27,538 nt of DNA from the NCBI GenBank assembly GCA_040880365.1, contig JBBDIO010000154.1, forward strand, positions 1 through 27,538, in the 5' to 3' direction. The stretch is from JBBDIO01 sp040880365 (GTDB taxonomy: Bacteria; Chloroflexota; Anaerolineae; Caldilineales; Caldilineaceae). This document shows, piece after piece, positions 1 through 9,045 of this stretch. The translations under genes were made by a program, and so were the position numbers. How positions within the stretch are numbered: the first letter of the stretch is position 1; each line of letters opens with the position of its first letter. Under the pieces are notes generated by a model. That model did not search any database. It saw only the letters and a list, made by a program, of their open reading frames with translations, and was not told the origin of the DNA.

Positions 1-1470
1 TGGAATACGTATCATGAGCGTACCAAACCGGGCAGCATGGAACAATTCTCTACCACGTTGCGCCCCAATGCCGAGGTGATTACGGTGTTTGTGCGCGTGT
101 GGAAGAAGTGGGGCGTGCCCTATGAGGAAATCGACGTGAATCTGGACGCGATTGGCCTCTATGGTCCGCCGTTTGTCGCGCCGCACGGGCCAGGCCCGGT
201 ACATCCAAGCGCGGGCAATCCCGGCTCTGGCGGTCCCGGCTATGCAACAGAGCAGCCCCGTGGATCGGGTGGCATCGGCGGTCCGGTTTCCGCCCCGGTT
301 GCTTCCCCGCCCGGCTATGCGCCTGCACGCCATGAGCCTGTCCGGCCTGAACCTGCGCATGTGACATGTGGCGGCGAAAATCTGGTCTACAATGGCAATT
401 TTGAAGATGGCTTTGGCCCGATTGGGCAAGGCGAGATCGGGCGCGGCTGGTCGGCCTTTGCCAATGGCGGCGCAGTACATGTGGGATTCCGTGCCGAAGA
501 GTGGACCCAGGTCATCAGCGATGGTGAATATGGGCAGGCCATTGAGATTAGCTCCCAATCCATCTATCCGACCGATGCCGACCGCTATGCAGGTATTGCC
601 CAGCGGATTGGCGGCCTGCGCCCCGGCGAGGACTACGAATTAACGGTACACGGACTCTTGCGCGGCACCAATGGCAGCCATGATGACTATCGGTTCGACG
701 CGCAGTGGGGCATCACCGCAGGCCATCAGGATGACTGGCGGCATGTGGAGGAGCGGGAACGTCTGGATCTGGGCGTTATCTATCCGCTGGAGCAGCCGGT
801 CTCTATGAATTCGCACACGGTGCGCTTTACGGCACCGGCGGCGAGCGTTGTGCTCTACATTCGGGGATGGAAAAAGTGGGGCGTGACCAATGAACAAATG
901 ATCCTGAACCTGGATCGCATTACCCTGCACGCGTGTGGCGGTCATGCAGGCCCCGGTGGCCCCGGCGTTGGTGGACCTGTCCACCCAGGTGGGGGTCAGC
1001 CAGGCCCGGCGCAACCGCCCGCCTATCCGGGACCAGTGGCGCCGAACCAGCCCGGTAGTGGGCATCTCGACAAAGACATCGTGTGCAGCTATACGGTGCG
1101 CGCAGGCGATACACTGAGCGCAATTGCCGTGCGCTTCGATGTGAGTATGCAACAGTTGTCGCAGGCGAACGGCATTCAGAACGCCAACCACATCTATGTA
1201 GGACAGGTGCTTACCGTGCCGGGTTGCACGCAGGGTCCTCCCCAGCCCCCTGTGGGGCCGCGCCCCGGGCATGATGACGGCGGCGACTACGGTGACGGGG
1301 ACAAACCTGAACGCCCGGAAACCGGCGTACGCAGCTATACTGTGCGCGCCGGCGACTCTCTGAGCGCAATTGCCGTGCGCTTCGATGTGAGCCAGCAACA
1401 GTTGGCGCACGCCAACGGCATCAGCAACCCCAACCACATCTATGTGGGACAGGTGCTGCGTATTCCGTAG
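1..1470 (+). CDS. Secreted carbohydrate-binding-like / double LysM protein (5' end missing)
   Basis: The reading frame is open from the first base of the window, so the N-terminus and any signal peptide lie outside; 489 residues are visible. Residues 1-56 are the tail of a beta-sandwich-like domain. Residues about 123-313 are a second, complete copy: both copies end in a similar block containing WKKWGV and a closing NLD motif. The second copy opens with NLVYNGNFEDG, typical of CBM4/9-like galactose-binding folds. Gly/Pro-rich linkers follow each copy. Two LysM modules close the protein (about 362-408 and 445-489), each with the YTVRAGD start and the HIYVGQVL end. LysM binds N-acetylglucosamine-containing glycans such as peptidoglycan, so the protein is probably a cell-wall-associated glycan binder. 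No catalytic domain is visible in this part. A terminator follows the stop codon directly. The domain architecture is well supported; the ligand is inferred. Confidence 0.85.
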   Translation, partial: WNTYHERTKPGSMEQFSTTLRPNAEVITVFVRVWKKWGVPYEEIDVNLDAIGLYGPPFVAPHGPGPVHPSAGNPGSGGPGYATEQPRGSGGIGGPVSAPVASPPGYAPARHEPVRPEPAHVTCGGENLVYNGNFEDGFGPIGQGEIGRGWSAFANGGAVHVGFRAEEWTQVISDGEYGQAIEISSQSIYPTDADRYAGIAQRIGGLRPGEDYELTVHGLLRGTNGSHDDYRFDAQWGITAGHQDDWRHVEERERLDLGVIYPLEQPVSMNSHTVRFTAPAASVVLYIRGWKKWGVTNEQMILNLDRITLHACGGHAGPGGPGVGGPVHPGGGQPGPAQPPAYPGPVAPNQPGSGHLDKDIVCSYTVRAGDTLSAIAVRFDVSMQQLSQANGIQNANHIYVGQVLTVPGCTQGPPQPPVGPRPGHDDGGDYGDGDKPERPETGVRSYTVRAGDSLSAIAVRFDVSQQQLAHANGISNPNHIYVGQVLRIP

Positions 1471-1512
1471 CGACAAACGGTTTGCAAGCTGCTGGAGTAT
1501 TCCAGTGAACAG

Positions 1513-1552
1513 AAAGGGGCTGTGACCAATGGATTAGGTCACAGCCCCTTTT
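1513..1552. terminator. Bidirectional intrinsic terminator between convergent genes
   Basis: A perfect 15-bp inverted repeat (1513-1527 with 1537-1551, core GGGGCTGTGACC) has a 9-base loop. The arms end in A and T runs, so the structure gives a hairpin plus U tract in either direction. It lies between the LysM gene (+) and the SH3 lipoprotein gene (-), which end towards each other. Confidence 0.9.
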
Positions 1553-1623
1553 CGATTGGTGGCATAGATTCCACTATAGATTTTACTAAGGAACGTTTAT
1601 TGCAGGGGGGATTCCGAACTTGT

Positions 1624-2427
1624 TTATTCCAGGGGGCTGAGCCAGCGGGCAGTGCCATCGCCGTCGGCGACCCATCCCAACAGGTTGCCGTCGTCCGAGC
1701 GAATCTGGAACCAGGTGAAGCCATTGGCGGTTTGGGGTCCGGCCTGTACGGTGAACTGCGTCCCGGCATTGACGCGCTGGACGAGGGCGGCATTGGTGCC
1801 CGGTTGGGTGCGCACACTCAACTGTCCGGCACCGGGCATGGTCACAACCACCCGTTCCCCAACACGCGGGGCACGATTGGCAGGCTGGGGTTCACCGATT
1901 TGCGGACTGATCCATTCGGTTTCGCCATCGCCCTCGGCTGCCCACCCCACATTGCCCTCACCATCGTCGAGCCGCCACCAGATGAAATTTTCGGCAGCGA
2001 CAGGCCCTTCGGTCACCGAGACGACCTGCCCCGTGCCCAACTGGCCCAACAGATTGGCGGTGGTGCTGGGTTGGTCGCGGAAATTCAGGCCGGCGGGTGC
2101 TGTGATGCGCGCCTGTTCACCTGCTACCAGTGCGGTGCCCGGTTCTGGCGTGGGTGTGAAGGTGACTGTCGGTGCGGGTGTGGGCGTATCGACTGCGGCT
2201 TGCGGCAGTGGGGTAGCCAAAGGCTGCACTCCGGATTCAGGTGCCGAAGGCGATTCGAGGACCGTGGGCGGTGAGGTCGGCGTAGGTGTCGGTCTGGGTG
2301 CAAAGCTGCCACAGGCAAGAGTTGGCCCAACCCAGATTAACGACATTGCGAGAAAAACTCGCAGACCATGTAATCTTGTGGGTGAACCTGCCGAAGCAGG
2401 CTTGTTGCAGCTTGCAACTCGTTTCAT
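1624..2427 (-). CDS. Lipoprotein with two bacterial SH3 domains
   Basis: The 267-residue product starts with a basic stretch and a hydrophobic segment ending in the lipobox TLAC (Cys 39 with this start), so it is probably lipid-anchored on the outer face of the cytoplasmic membrane. A Pro/Thr/Ser-rich linker of about 55 residues follows. Two SH3-like domains (SH3_3 family) come next, at about residues 104-170 and 190-267, each with the LNFR or LSVR start and a conserved GW and WLSP/WISP close. Such domains usually bind cell-wall peptides or glycans; no enzyme domain is present. An ATG five codons upstream (2442) is possible, but it lies within about 2 bases of the transcription start predicted from the -10 box at 2451-2456, so the ATG at 2427, with a weak GAG upstream, is preferred. 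The gene stands alone and converges on the LysM gene. Confidence 0.85.
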   Translation of the reverse strand: MKRVASCNKPASAGSPTRLHGLRVFLAMSLIWVGPTLACGSFAPRPTPTPTSPPTVLESPSAPESGVQPLATPLPQAAVDTPTPAPTVTFTPTPEPGTALVAGEQARITAPAGLNFRDQPSTTANLLGQLGTGQVVSVTEGPVAAENFIWWRLDDGEGNVGWAAEGDGETEWISPQIGEPQPANRAPRVGERVVVTMPGAGQLSVRTQPGTNAALVQRVNAGTQFTVQAGPQTANGFTWFQIRSDDGNLLGWVADGDGTARWLSPLE

Positions 2428-2450
2428 TGTGTTTCTCAACATGTAGCTCG

Positions 2451-2479
2451 ATTATAGCCGGTTTTCTCTTGCATGGCTA
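2451..2479 (-). promoter_or_regulatory. Sigma70-type promoter of the SH3 lipoprotein gene
   Basis: On the minus strand there is TAGCCA (2479-2474), a 17-base spacer and a perfect TATAAT (2456-2451). The predicted start is near 2444, which leaves a leader of only about 16 bases before the ATG at 2427. The -35 box matches consensus at 4 of 6 positions. Confidence 0.65.
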
Positions 2480-2585
2480 CTCTGGGGCCGTGCAGAATCG
2501 TGCAATCCACGGCAGTCTGTCTGCGTTTGGGTGGGGCACCGCAAATCTGTATTTCGATGCTCCGATTGGCGCAGACAGACTAGCC

Positions 2586-2624
2586 GTGTGACAGTGCAGT
2601 GTGACTGTGTGTAGTGACTGTGAC
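2586..2624. repeat. Three tandem 13-bp degenerate repeats
   Basis: In the spacer between serA and the lipoprotein gene, GTGTGAC recurs at 2586 and 2599, and a GTGACTGTG block recurs at 2601 and 2614. This gives three adjacent units of 13 bp. The rest of the 2443-2648 spacer holds the lipoprotein promoter and nothing else recognisable; no terminator is visible after serA. Confidence 0.6.
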
Positions 2625-2648
2625 GCTTTATCAGCCCAGAGAATCGTG

Positions 2649-4247
2649 CTAGATAGTCACGGCCTTGAACCATGTGATATGACTGATTGCCGAAAGCTCT
2701 TTCAGTAGTGCGGGCGGCGTGCGCTCATCGGTGCCCAAAACCATGATGGCATCGGTGCGCGGACCGCGCCGGCCCACATGCATGAAGCTGATATTGATGT
2801 CCGATTGGCCCAGGATCATGCCCACATGCCCGACAATGCCGGGGCGATCGCGGTGTGAGGAAAGCAGCATGTTGCCCGATGCCGGAAAATCGACCCACAA
2901 ATCGTTGAGTCCCACGATGTAGGGTTCGTCCTGGAGCACGGAACCGCGCACCGACCAGGTTTCTGCGCCTGTGTGCACAGAAATGCTAATCATGTTTTCA
3001 TAGCGGGCATCTTGCTGGCGCAGCCGGTGTTCGCTGAGGGTGATCCCTCGGCGCTCGGCGAGTATTTTAGCGTTGACCAGATTGATGCGGATATCCACCA
3101 CATCGCTTAGCAGACCTTTGATAGCGGCGGCACTGATGAATGCCAGATCGAATTCGGCCAGATAACCCTGGGCGGCAATTTCGATTTGGCTGATGCCGCT
3201 GGGCGGGATGATCTGTTGGATAAACCGGCCCATGCGCTCTGCCAGATCGATATAGGGCACGAGAAAATCCAGGTCTTTGGGCGGGATGATGGGCGCATTG
3301 ACGGCATAGCGCGCGGGGCGGTCATTGAGCACATCGACTACCTGGAGCGCGACATCTTCCGCGACCTGGTCCTGAGCTTCATAGGTGCTGCCACCCAGAT
3401 GGGGGGTCAGGATCAACCGTTCACAGGTGCGCAGGGGGCTATCTGCCGGGAGCGGTTCCTGGGTAAAGACATCCAGCGCAGCGCCGGCAATTGTTTCGTT
3501 GTTGAGGGCCGCAACCAGCGCATCTTCGTTGATGACGCCGCCGCGCGCGACATTGAGAACGCGTGTGGTCGGTTTCATGCGCTTGAACTGCTTTTCGCCG
3601 ATGAGATCGGTGGTCTGGGGTGTCAGCGGCACATGCACTGTAATGAAATCGGCTTCGCTTAGCAGGGCGTCTAGTTCCACCACTTTGGCCCCGCGTTGGG
3701 CCGCAAAATCGGGTGTTACATAGGGGTCGTAGGTGATGACCGACATGCCGAGACCCTGTCCGCGGCGCGCGACTTCCTGGGCCACGCGGCCAAAGCCGAC
3801 GACGCCCAGCACCTTGTTGCGAATTTCGACGCCGATGAAGTGATTGCGTTGCCATTTGCCCGCGCGCACATGGATATCGGCCTGGACCACATTGCGCGCC
3901 AGAGTCATGAGCAGCGCAATCGTGTGTTCGGCGGCAGCAACCACATTGCCGGTTGGGGCATTAGCCACAATCACGCCGGCCTGGGTAGCGGCATCGACGT
4001 CGATATTATCGACACCGACCCCGGCGCGTCCTACCACGCGCAGGCGTTTGCCGGCCTGAATGACCTGGGCCGAGACGGTGGTGCTACTGCGCACGAGCAG
4101 GGCATCATAATCGCCAATGGTGGCGAGCAGTTCGTCTTCGGTCAGGTTCGTCCGTATATCCACCTGAATATCATCGGCTGCGCGCAATGGCTCGAGACCC
4201 GATTCAGACATGGAATCGCTTACTAAAACCCGGTGAAGTGTACTCAT
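2649..4247 (-). CDS. serA: D-3-phosphoglycerate dehydrogenase
   Basis: This enzyme oxidises 3-phosphoglycerate to 3-phosphohydroxypyruvate with NAD+, the first committed step of serine synthesis, in the cytoplasm. The 532 residues match the long (type I) form: a catalytic and NAD-binding part (about 1-315), an intervening ASB domain (about 325-450) and a C-terminal ACT domain (about 460-532) that commonly binds serine for feedback control. The Rossmann glycine motif GFGRVAQ is at 151-157. The catalytic triad of the D-2-hydroxyacid dehydrogenase family is present: Arg235 in NVARGG, Glu264 in QEPL and His283 in TPHLGGS. The start at 4247 has only a weak GGA about 14 bases upstream; the Met at residue 13 is an alternative. 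It lies 141 bases downstream of argS on the same strand, and that gap contains palindromic repeats that could be a control site. Confidence 0.97.
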   Translation of the reverse strand: MSTLHRVLVSDSMSESGLEPLRAADDIQVDIRTNLTEDELLATIGDYDALLVRSSTTVSAQVIQAGKRLRVVGRAGVGVDNIDVDAATQAGVIVANAPTGNVVAAAEHTIALLMTLARNVVQADIHVRAGKWQRNHFIGVEIRNKVLGVVGFGRVAQEVARRGQGLGMSVITYDPYVTPDFAAQRGAKVVELDALLSEADFITVHVPLTPQTTDLIGEKQFKRMKPTTRVLNVARGGVINEDALVAALNNETIAGAALDVFTQEPLPADSPLRTCERLILTPHLGGSTYEAQDQVAEDVALQVVDVLNDRPARYAVNAPIIPPKDLDFLVPYIDLAERMGRFIQQIIPPSGISQIEIAAQGYLAEFDLAFISAAAIKGLLSDVVDIRINLVNAKILAERRGITLSEHRLRQQDARYENMISISVHTGAETWSVRGSVLQDEPYIVGLNDLWVDFPASGNMLLSSHRDRPGIVGHVGMILGQSDINISFMHVGRRGPRTDAIMVLGTDERTPPALLKELSAISHITWFKAVTI

Positions 4248-4296
4248 AAAATTAGTTATTTCCAGTCCATCTAGGAACTTGCACTATACAAATCTG

Positions 4297-4345
4297 TGTG
4301 TGGAATTCTTCCACACATGTTTTTCACATGAATTTTTCACGTGAA
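4297..4345 (-). promoter_or_regulatory. Hairpin and tandem palindromes upstream of serA
   Basis: A perfect 9-bp inverted repeat (TGTGTGGAA, loop TTC, TTCCACACA; 4297-4317) is followed by two adjacent 13-bp direct repeats, TTTTTCACATGAA (4320-4332) and TTTTTCACGTGAA (4333-4345). Each contains the palindromic core TTCACRTGAA. The position, 50-103 bases before the serA start codon, suits an operator; the regulator is unknown. There is no convincing T tract in the minus direction, so a terminator for argS is unlikely. Confidence 0.5.
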
Positions 4346-4388
4346 ATTCTGGAACAGGGGGGGGAGATGGGCCGCCGTGCTCACCGTG

Positions 4389-6116
4389 TTACATAGTTTC
4401 GGGTGCACTGACGCCGATGAGCGCAAGCACGCGCTCCAGGGCGACTTTGGCGGCACGACAGAGCAAAAGGCGCGCGCGGCTGAGTTCCAGATTGCCGGCG
4501 TCCACGACTTTACAGTCGCGATAGAAGGCGTTGAACGTGCGCGCCAGATCCATGGCGAAATGGGGCAGGTTGTGGGGCGAAAGTTTGTCCACTGCCATAT
4601 CGATCTGCTCTTCCAAGGATAACATGACACGGATCAGCGTCAACTCTGAGGGGTGGGCAAGCTGGGATAGCATCGCCTGGTCGCTTGCCAGTAGTTGGTC
4701 GAGATCTACAAAGTCTTCTTGGGCGGCGCGGGCCAGAATCGAGCAGATTCGGGCATGGCTGTATTGCACGTAGTAGACGGGATTGTCGTTGCTCTGGGTA
4801 ACGGCCAGGTCCAGGTCAAATTCGATGGTGCTTTCGGGGCTGCGCGTGAGCAGGTTGAAGCGCACCGCGTCGGCACCCACTTCCTCTACAACATCGTTGA
4901 TGGTGATGAGGTTCCCGGCCCGTTTGGAGAGCTTGACTTCTTCGCCGTCGCGCACCAGCCGCACGAGATCGTACATGAGAATGGTGAGCCGGTCGGGATC
5001 CAGTTCCAGAGCTTGCATAATCGCAGCCATGCGCGGCACATGCCCCTGATGATCTACCGCCCAGACATTAACCACATGATCGAATTTTCGGCGTTCAAAT
5101 TTGTCGTAGTGATAGGCCAAATCGCCGGCGAAATAGGTGTGGGCGCCGCTGCTGCGGATGACGACTTCGTCTTTGTCATTTTTAGGGAACTCTGTGGCGC
5201 GGAACCAGACTGCGCCATCGTGACGCGTCAAGAGTCCCCGTTGGTCCAGATCTTCTAATACCAGATCGACCACGCCGTCTTTGTAGAGGCTCTGTTCACT
5301 GAACCAATTGTCGAACTGGACACCCAGCCGCAGCAACTCGGTTTGCAGTTCGCCCAATACCAGTTCGCGGCCAATTGGTTTGAGTGCATCTACGGCGGTC
5401 TCACGCGCCACGTGCAGAAATTGATCGCCGTGGGCTTCGGCAATTTTGCGGGCATATTCCACCATGTATTCGCCCTGGTAGCCGTTTTCGGGCAGCGGTT
5501 CCTCCTGACCAAAATGCTGGAGATAGCGCGCATAGAGCGTCTCGGCGAAGGCGGTAAACTGGGTACCTGCGTCGTTGACATAATATTCGCGTTGCACGGC
5601 ATAGCCGGCGGCGGTCAGGACATTTGCCAGCGAATCGCCCAGCACAGCATTGCGCGCGCCGCCATAGTGAATCGGGCCGGTGGGGTTGGCGCTCACATAT
5701 TCCACTTGCCATTTGGCGCCCTGGCCCCGATCGATGCTGCCAAACTGTTCGCCCTGGCGAATAATGGCGGTGACCTGGGTTTGCAGCCACTCATCGCTGA
5801 GCCGGATATTGATAAAGCCTGGCCCGGCAATTTCCACGCCGCCAATTAGATAGGTGAGACCTGGCTGGTTGTCTTCGGGGTTGGGCAGGTGATCGATCAG
5901 CGTCTGTGCGATCTGGCGCGGATTGGCGTTGGCGCCGCCGGCCTTGCGCACTGCGGCTGCCAGGACCATAGCAAAATTCGTGCTGTAATCACCGTGTTCG
6001 GCTTGTTTGGGGCGCAGAATATCGACCCCGACTGCGCCAACGTCGGGCAACTCACCCGCAGTCTGGGCGGCCTGAAGTGCGATCTGAAAGTGTGCTTGAA
6101 CTTGGTTTTTTATCAT
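4389..6116 (-). CDS. argS: Arginyl-tRNA synthetase
   Basis: This class I synthetase charges tRNA-Arg with arginine in the cytoplasm. The 575 residues have the usual order: an N-terminal tRNA-binding (Add-1) domain to about residue 110, a Rossmann catalytic core, and a C-terminal DALR anticodon-binding helical domain (about 450-575, ending PETM). The first ATP motif is SANPTGPIHYGG, with HYGG at 150-153 in place of the textbook HIGH; a final Gly at this place is also known in other bacterial ArgS, for example actinobacterial ones. The second motif is KLSK (395-398) followed by RAG. The start codon is 6 bases after the polA stop and lacks a strong SD, so translational coupling to polA is likely. 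Confidence 0.97.
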   Translation of the reverse strand: MIKNQVQAHFQIALQAAQTAGELPDVGAVGVDILRPKQAEHGDYSTNFAMVLAAAVRKAGGANANPRQIAQTLIDHLPNPEDNQPGLTYLIGGVEIAGPGFINIRLSDEWLQTQVTAIIRQGEQFGSIDRGQGAKWQVEYVSANPTGPIHYGGARNAVLGDSLANVLTAAGYAVQREYYVNDAGTQFTAFAETLYARYLQHFGQEEPLPENGYQGEYMVEYARKIAEAHGDQFLHVARETAVDALKPIGRELVLGELQTELLRLGVQFDNWFSEQSLYKDGVVDLVLEDLDQRGLLTRHDGAVWFRATEFPKNDKDEVVIRSSGAHTYFAGDLAYHYDKFERRKFDHVVNVWAVDHQGHVPRMAAIMQALELDPDRLTILMYDLVRLVRDGEEVKLSKRAGNLITINDVVEEVGADAVRFNLLTRSPESTIEFDLDLAVTQSNDNPVYYVQYSHARICSILARAAQEDFVDLDQLLASDQAMLSQLAHPSELTLIRVMLSLEEQIDMAVDKLSPHNLPHFAMDLARTFNAFYRDCKVVDAGNLELSRARLLLCRAAKVALERVLALIGVSAPETM

Positions 6117-6122
6117 GATTGT

Positions 6123-8966
6123 CTATTGGCTTTTCTGGAATGAAATGGGTTCAAGCGTATACCAGTTGCGGCCATATTCCACATCGACCTTGAGCGGTAC
6201 GTTTAGCGTGTAGGCCGATTCCATGATGTCGCAAACCAGCTGCGCGGTGGCTTCCAGCTCGTCGGCAGGCGTTTCGAGCACCAACTCGTCGTGTACCTGC
6301 AAGAGCATACGCGCCGCGGCGCCGCGGGATTTTAATTCCCCGTGCAGCTCGATCATCGCCAGCTTGATGATATCGGCGGCTGTGCCCTGAATGGGGGCGT
6401 TGATGGCGGCGCGCTCTACGGCCTGGCGCTGATTGTGGGGCAGACGTCCCGCATTTAGTTCGGGGAAGAAGCGTTTGCGCCCCAATAGCGTCTCTACAAA
6501 GCCGCGATCATTGGCCTGTTGGATGGTGTTTTGAATATAGGCCTGAATTTTTGGATAGGTCTCAAAATATTGGGTGAGAAAGTGGCGGGCTTCGGCGCGC
6601 GTCATATCGGTGCGGCTGCTCAGCCCAAATTCGCTGACCCCATAGATGGTGGCAAAGTTGATGGTCTTGGCAAGGCCGCGCTGGGTGCGGTCAACGTCTT
6701 CGATGGGCACATGGAAGAGGCGCGCCGCGGTGGCGGCATGAATATCCTGATCGGCCAGAAACGATTCGATCAAGGCCGGTTCCTGGGCGACATGGGCCAA
6801 TACCCGCAGCTCTACCTGGCTATAGTCGGCCGCGATGAGATACCAGCCTTCGGGCGCGATAAAGGCCCGGCGCACTTCGCGCCCCAATTCGGTGCGGATG
6901 GGGATGTTTTGCAGGTTAGGATTGCTGCTGCTCATGCGCCCGGTCACGGCGCCGGTCTGGTTGAAGGAAGTATGCACGCGCCCTGTGGTGGGGTGGATAA
7001 GCGTGGGCAAGGCATCCACATAGGTGCCGCGCAGCTTTTCCAACTGGCGTTGTTCAAAAATAATGTCCAACACCTGCTTTTGCGTGTCGGACAAGTCCTC
7101 GGACTGTGCGGCCAATTGTTCCAGCACACCTACCGCGGTGCTATAGTGGCCCGAACTGGTCTTTTTCAAACCCTGGGTGGGAAATTTCAGCTCTTCAAAG
7201 AGAACCTGGCTCATCTGCTGGGTGCTGCGCAGATTGAATTCATGGCCTACCAGTCTGAAAAGCTCGTGTTCCAGCTCTGCCAGCCGTTGCACCAGTTTCT
7301 TGGACATTTCGCCCAGAAAATCCACATCCAGCAGCACGCCCGCCATTTCCATATCGGTGAGGATGGGCACGAGGGGCTGTTCCAGCCGTTCATACAGAGA
7401 CCACATGCCATGTTCCTGCACGCGGGGCTTGAGGATGTGATAGAGGCGAATGGTGGCGTCTACATCGGCTCCGCAATAGGCTGCCACGCGCAGGATGGGC
7501 GCGGCGTCGATGGTGATCTGCTTGCGCCCGGAGCCGATGATTTCCGAAATTTCGACCATGCTCCAGCCCAGCTCCAGCCCAGCCTGATCTTTCAGGCCAA
7601 GCGTGCGGCTGGCTGGGTCGATGAGCCAGGCCATCACCATCGTATCGTGGATTGGCCCGGCGATTTCCAGACCGTGGCGCAGACAGACGGTAAGGTCGTA
7701 TTTGGCGTTGTGGGCCAGCTTGGGCAAATCGGTGCGGGCAAAGGCGGGTTGCAGGGCGGCGCGCACGGTCTCCCACGGCAGTTGCGTGCCCTCGTGATGG
7801 GCGATGGGGATATAGGCGGCGTGGCCTTCTTCCCAAGAGACACCCAACCCGACCAAAACAGCCTGCATAGCGTCTGTGCTGGTGGTTTCCACATCGAAAG
7901 AAAGCTCCTGGGCGTTTTCCAGAATTTCTGCCAGGGCTTGTAATGCGTCTGCGTCCTGAATACAGCGATAGGTTTCGGGCAGCGCGACCGGTTCGTCGGG
8001 TGCGCTCTGTTGCAGCGCGCCAAAGAGGGCCATTTGCCCGTTATCGGCGGCGTCGAGATCCGCTATGCTAGCGTTTTCGCCCACGCCCCCCGTCAGCGCT
8101 GCGATGCCAGCCATTTCACGCTGTAGCGTGCGAAATTCCAGCTCGTTGAACAGCTTGGTCACCGCTTCGTGATCCATGCCTTCAAGGCGGAAGGCTTCTT
8201 CGTCATAAACCATATCCAGGTCGGTGACAATGCGCATGAGGCGGCGATTGCGTTCGACGATGTCGCGGGCATCAATGAGATTCTGGCGGGTTTTTGGCCC
8301 GCTGATTTCGTCGATGTGGACATACAGCTCGTCGATAGTGCCATATTGGGTGAGAAATTTGATGGCCGTCTTTTCGCCCACGCCCGGCACACCGGGGATA
8401 TTATCTGATGCGTCGCCGGTGAGCGCCTTGAGATCGATGAACTGTTCGGGGGTCAGGCTATAGCGGGAGGCGACTTCTTCCAGGCTGTAGAGCACGGTCT
8501 CTGGGGTGGGGCCGCCTTTGGTGTAGAGAATTTTGACGCGCTCATCGACCAACTGAAACAGATCGCGATCGCCGGTGAGGATCAGAACTTCGGTATCGGT
8601 CGCCGCCGCGAGTTTCGCCAGCGTGCCCAGCACATCGTCGGCTTCGTAGTCGGGATAGGTGACAACCGGAATGTTCAGCGCGCGCAGAATGGATTCGATG
8701 CGCGTGATCTGGGTGCGCATCTCATCGGGCATGGCATCGCGTGTGGCTTTGTAATCGGTGAATTCGGCATGGCGCCAGGTATCGCCCGCGTCGAATGCTA
8801 CCGCGACGTGGTCGGGGTTGTATTCTTTGAGGATGCTGAAGAGCTTGCGGACGAAACCAAAGACGGCTCCGGTAGGCTCGCCGCTGCGCGTGGAAAGTGG
8901 TGATTTGACACCAAAAAACGCCCGGTAGGCCTGCGAGTGACCGTCGATGAGTAGTAGCGTTGCCAT
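6123..8966 (-). CDS. polA: DNA polymerase I
   Basis: This repair and Okazaki-fragment-processing polymerase has 947 residues, close to the usual full length. The 5' nuclease domain (about 1-300) shows the LLIDGHSQAYRAFF start, GDRDLFQLV and the helix-hairpin-helix region GVPGVGEKT. The 3'-5' exonuclease domain (about 335-515) keeps its metal ligands: Asp358 and Glu360 in DVET, Asp424 in HNAKYD and the Y497-x3-D501 motif, so proofreading is probably active. The polymerase domain has motif A DYSQVE (714-719), motif B from Arg763 through Lys767, Phe771 and Tyr775, and motif C VHDE (891-894). A GGAG ribosome site lies 4 bases before the ATG. The gene is 6 bases from argS downstream and 79 bases from a small gene upstream, so one transcript may cover all three. 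Confidence 0.98.
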   Translation of the reverse strand: MATLLLIDGHSQAYRAFFGVKSPLSTRSGEPTGAVFGFVRKLFSILKEYNPDHVAVAFDAGDTWRHAEFTDYKATRDAMPDEMRTQITRIESILRALNIPVVTYPDYEADDVLGTLAKLAAATDTEVLILTGDRDLFQLVDERVKILYTKGGPTPETVLYSLEEVASRYSLTPEQFIDLKALTGDASDNIPGVPGVGEKTAIKFLTQYGTIDELYVHIDEISGPKTRQNLIDARDIVERNRRLMRIVTDLDMVYDEEAFRLEGMDHEAVTKLFNELEFRTLQREMAGIAALTGGVGENASIADLDAADNGQMALFGALQQSAPDEPVALPETYRCIQDADALQALAEILENAQELSFDVETTSTDAMQAVLVGLGVSWEEGHAAYIPIAHHEGTQLPWETVRAALQPAFARTDLPKLAHNAKYDLTVCLRHGLEIAGPIHDTMVMAWLIDPASRTLGLKDQAGLELGWSMVEISEIIGSGRKQITIDAAPILRVAAYCGADVDATIRLYHILKPRVQEHGMWSLYERLEQPLVPILTDMEMAGVLLDVDFLGEMSKKLVQRLAELEHELFRLVGHEFNLRSTQQMSQVLFEELKFPTQGLKKTSSGHYSTAVGVLEQLAAQSEDLSDTQKQVLDIIFEQRQLEKLRGTYVDALPTLIHPTTGRVHTSFNQTGAVTGRMSSSNPNLQNIPIRTELGREVRRAFIAPEGWYLIAADYSQVELRVLAHVAQEPALIESFLADQDIHAATAARLFHVPIEDVDRTQRGLAKTINFATIYGVSEFGLSSRTDMTRAEARHFLTQYFETYPKIQAYIQNTIQQANDRGFVETLLGRKRFFPELNAGRLPHNQRQAVERAAINAPIQGTAADIIKLAMIELHGELKSRGAAARMLLQVHDELVLETPADELEATAQLVCDIMESAYTLNVPLKVDVEYGRNWYTLEPISFQKSQ

Positions 8967-9045
8967 GATACTCCGTTTACAGAAATCTGATTGCCCATAT
9001 TCAGCTTGCCGCGCGCATCAAGCATCGCGCGTGCCGGGCGTGCGG

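Noticed and set aside
640..1476. Long minus-strand open frame opposite the LysM gene
   Set aside because: It mirrors the GC-rich third-position pattern of the plus-strand gene; the plus-strand frame has clear LysM domains, and the opposite frame has no recognisable domain or ribosome site.
6519..7943. 474-codon plus-strand open frame opposite polA
   Set aside because: The minus strand carries all polymerase I motifs here; the opposite frame is a compositional shadow without motifs or SD.
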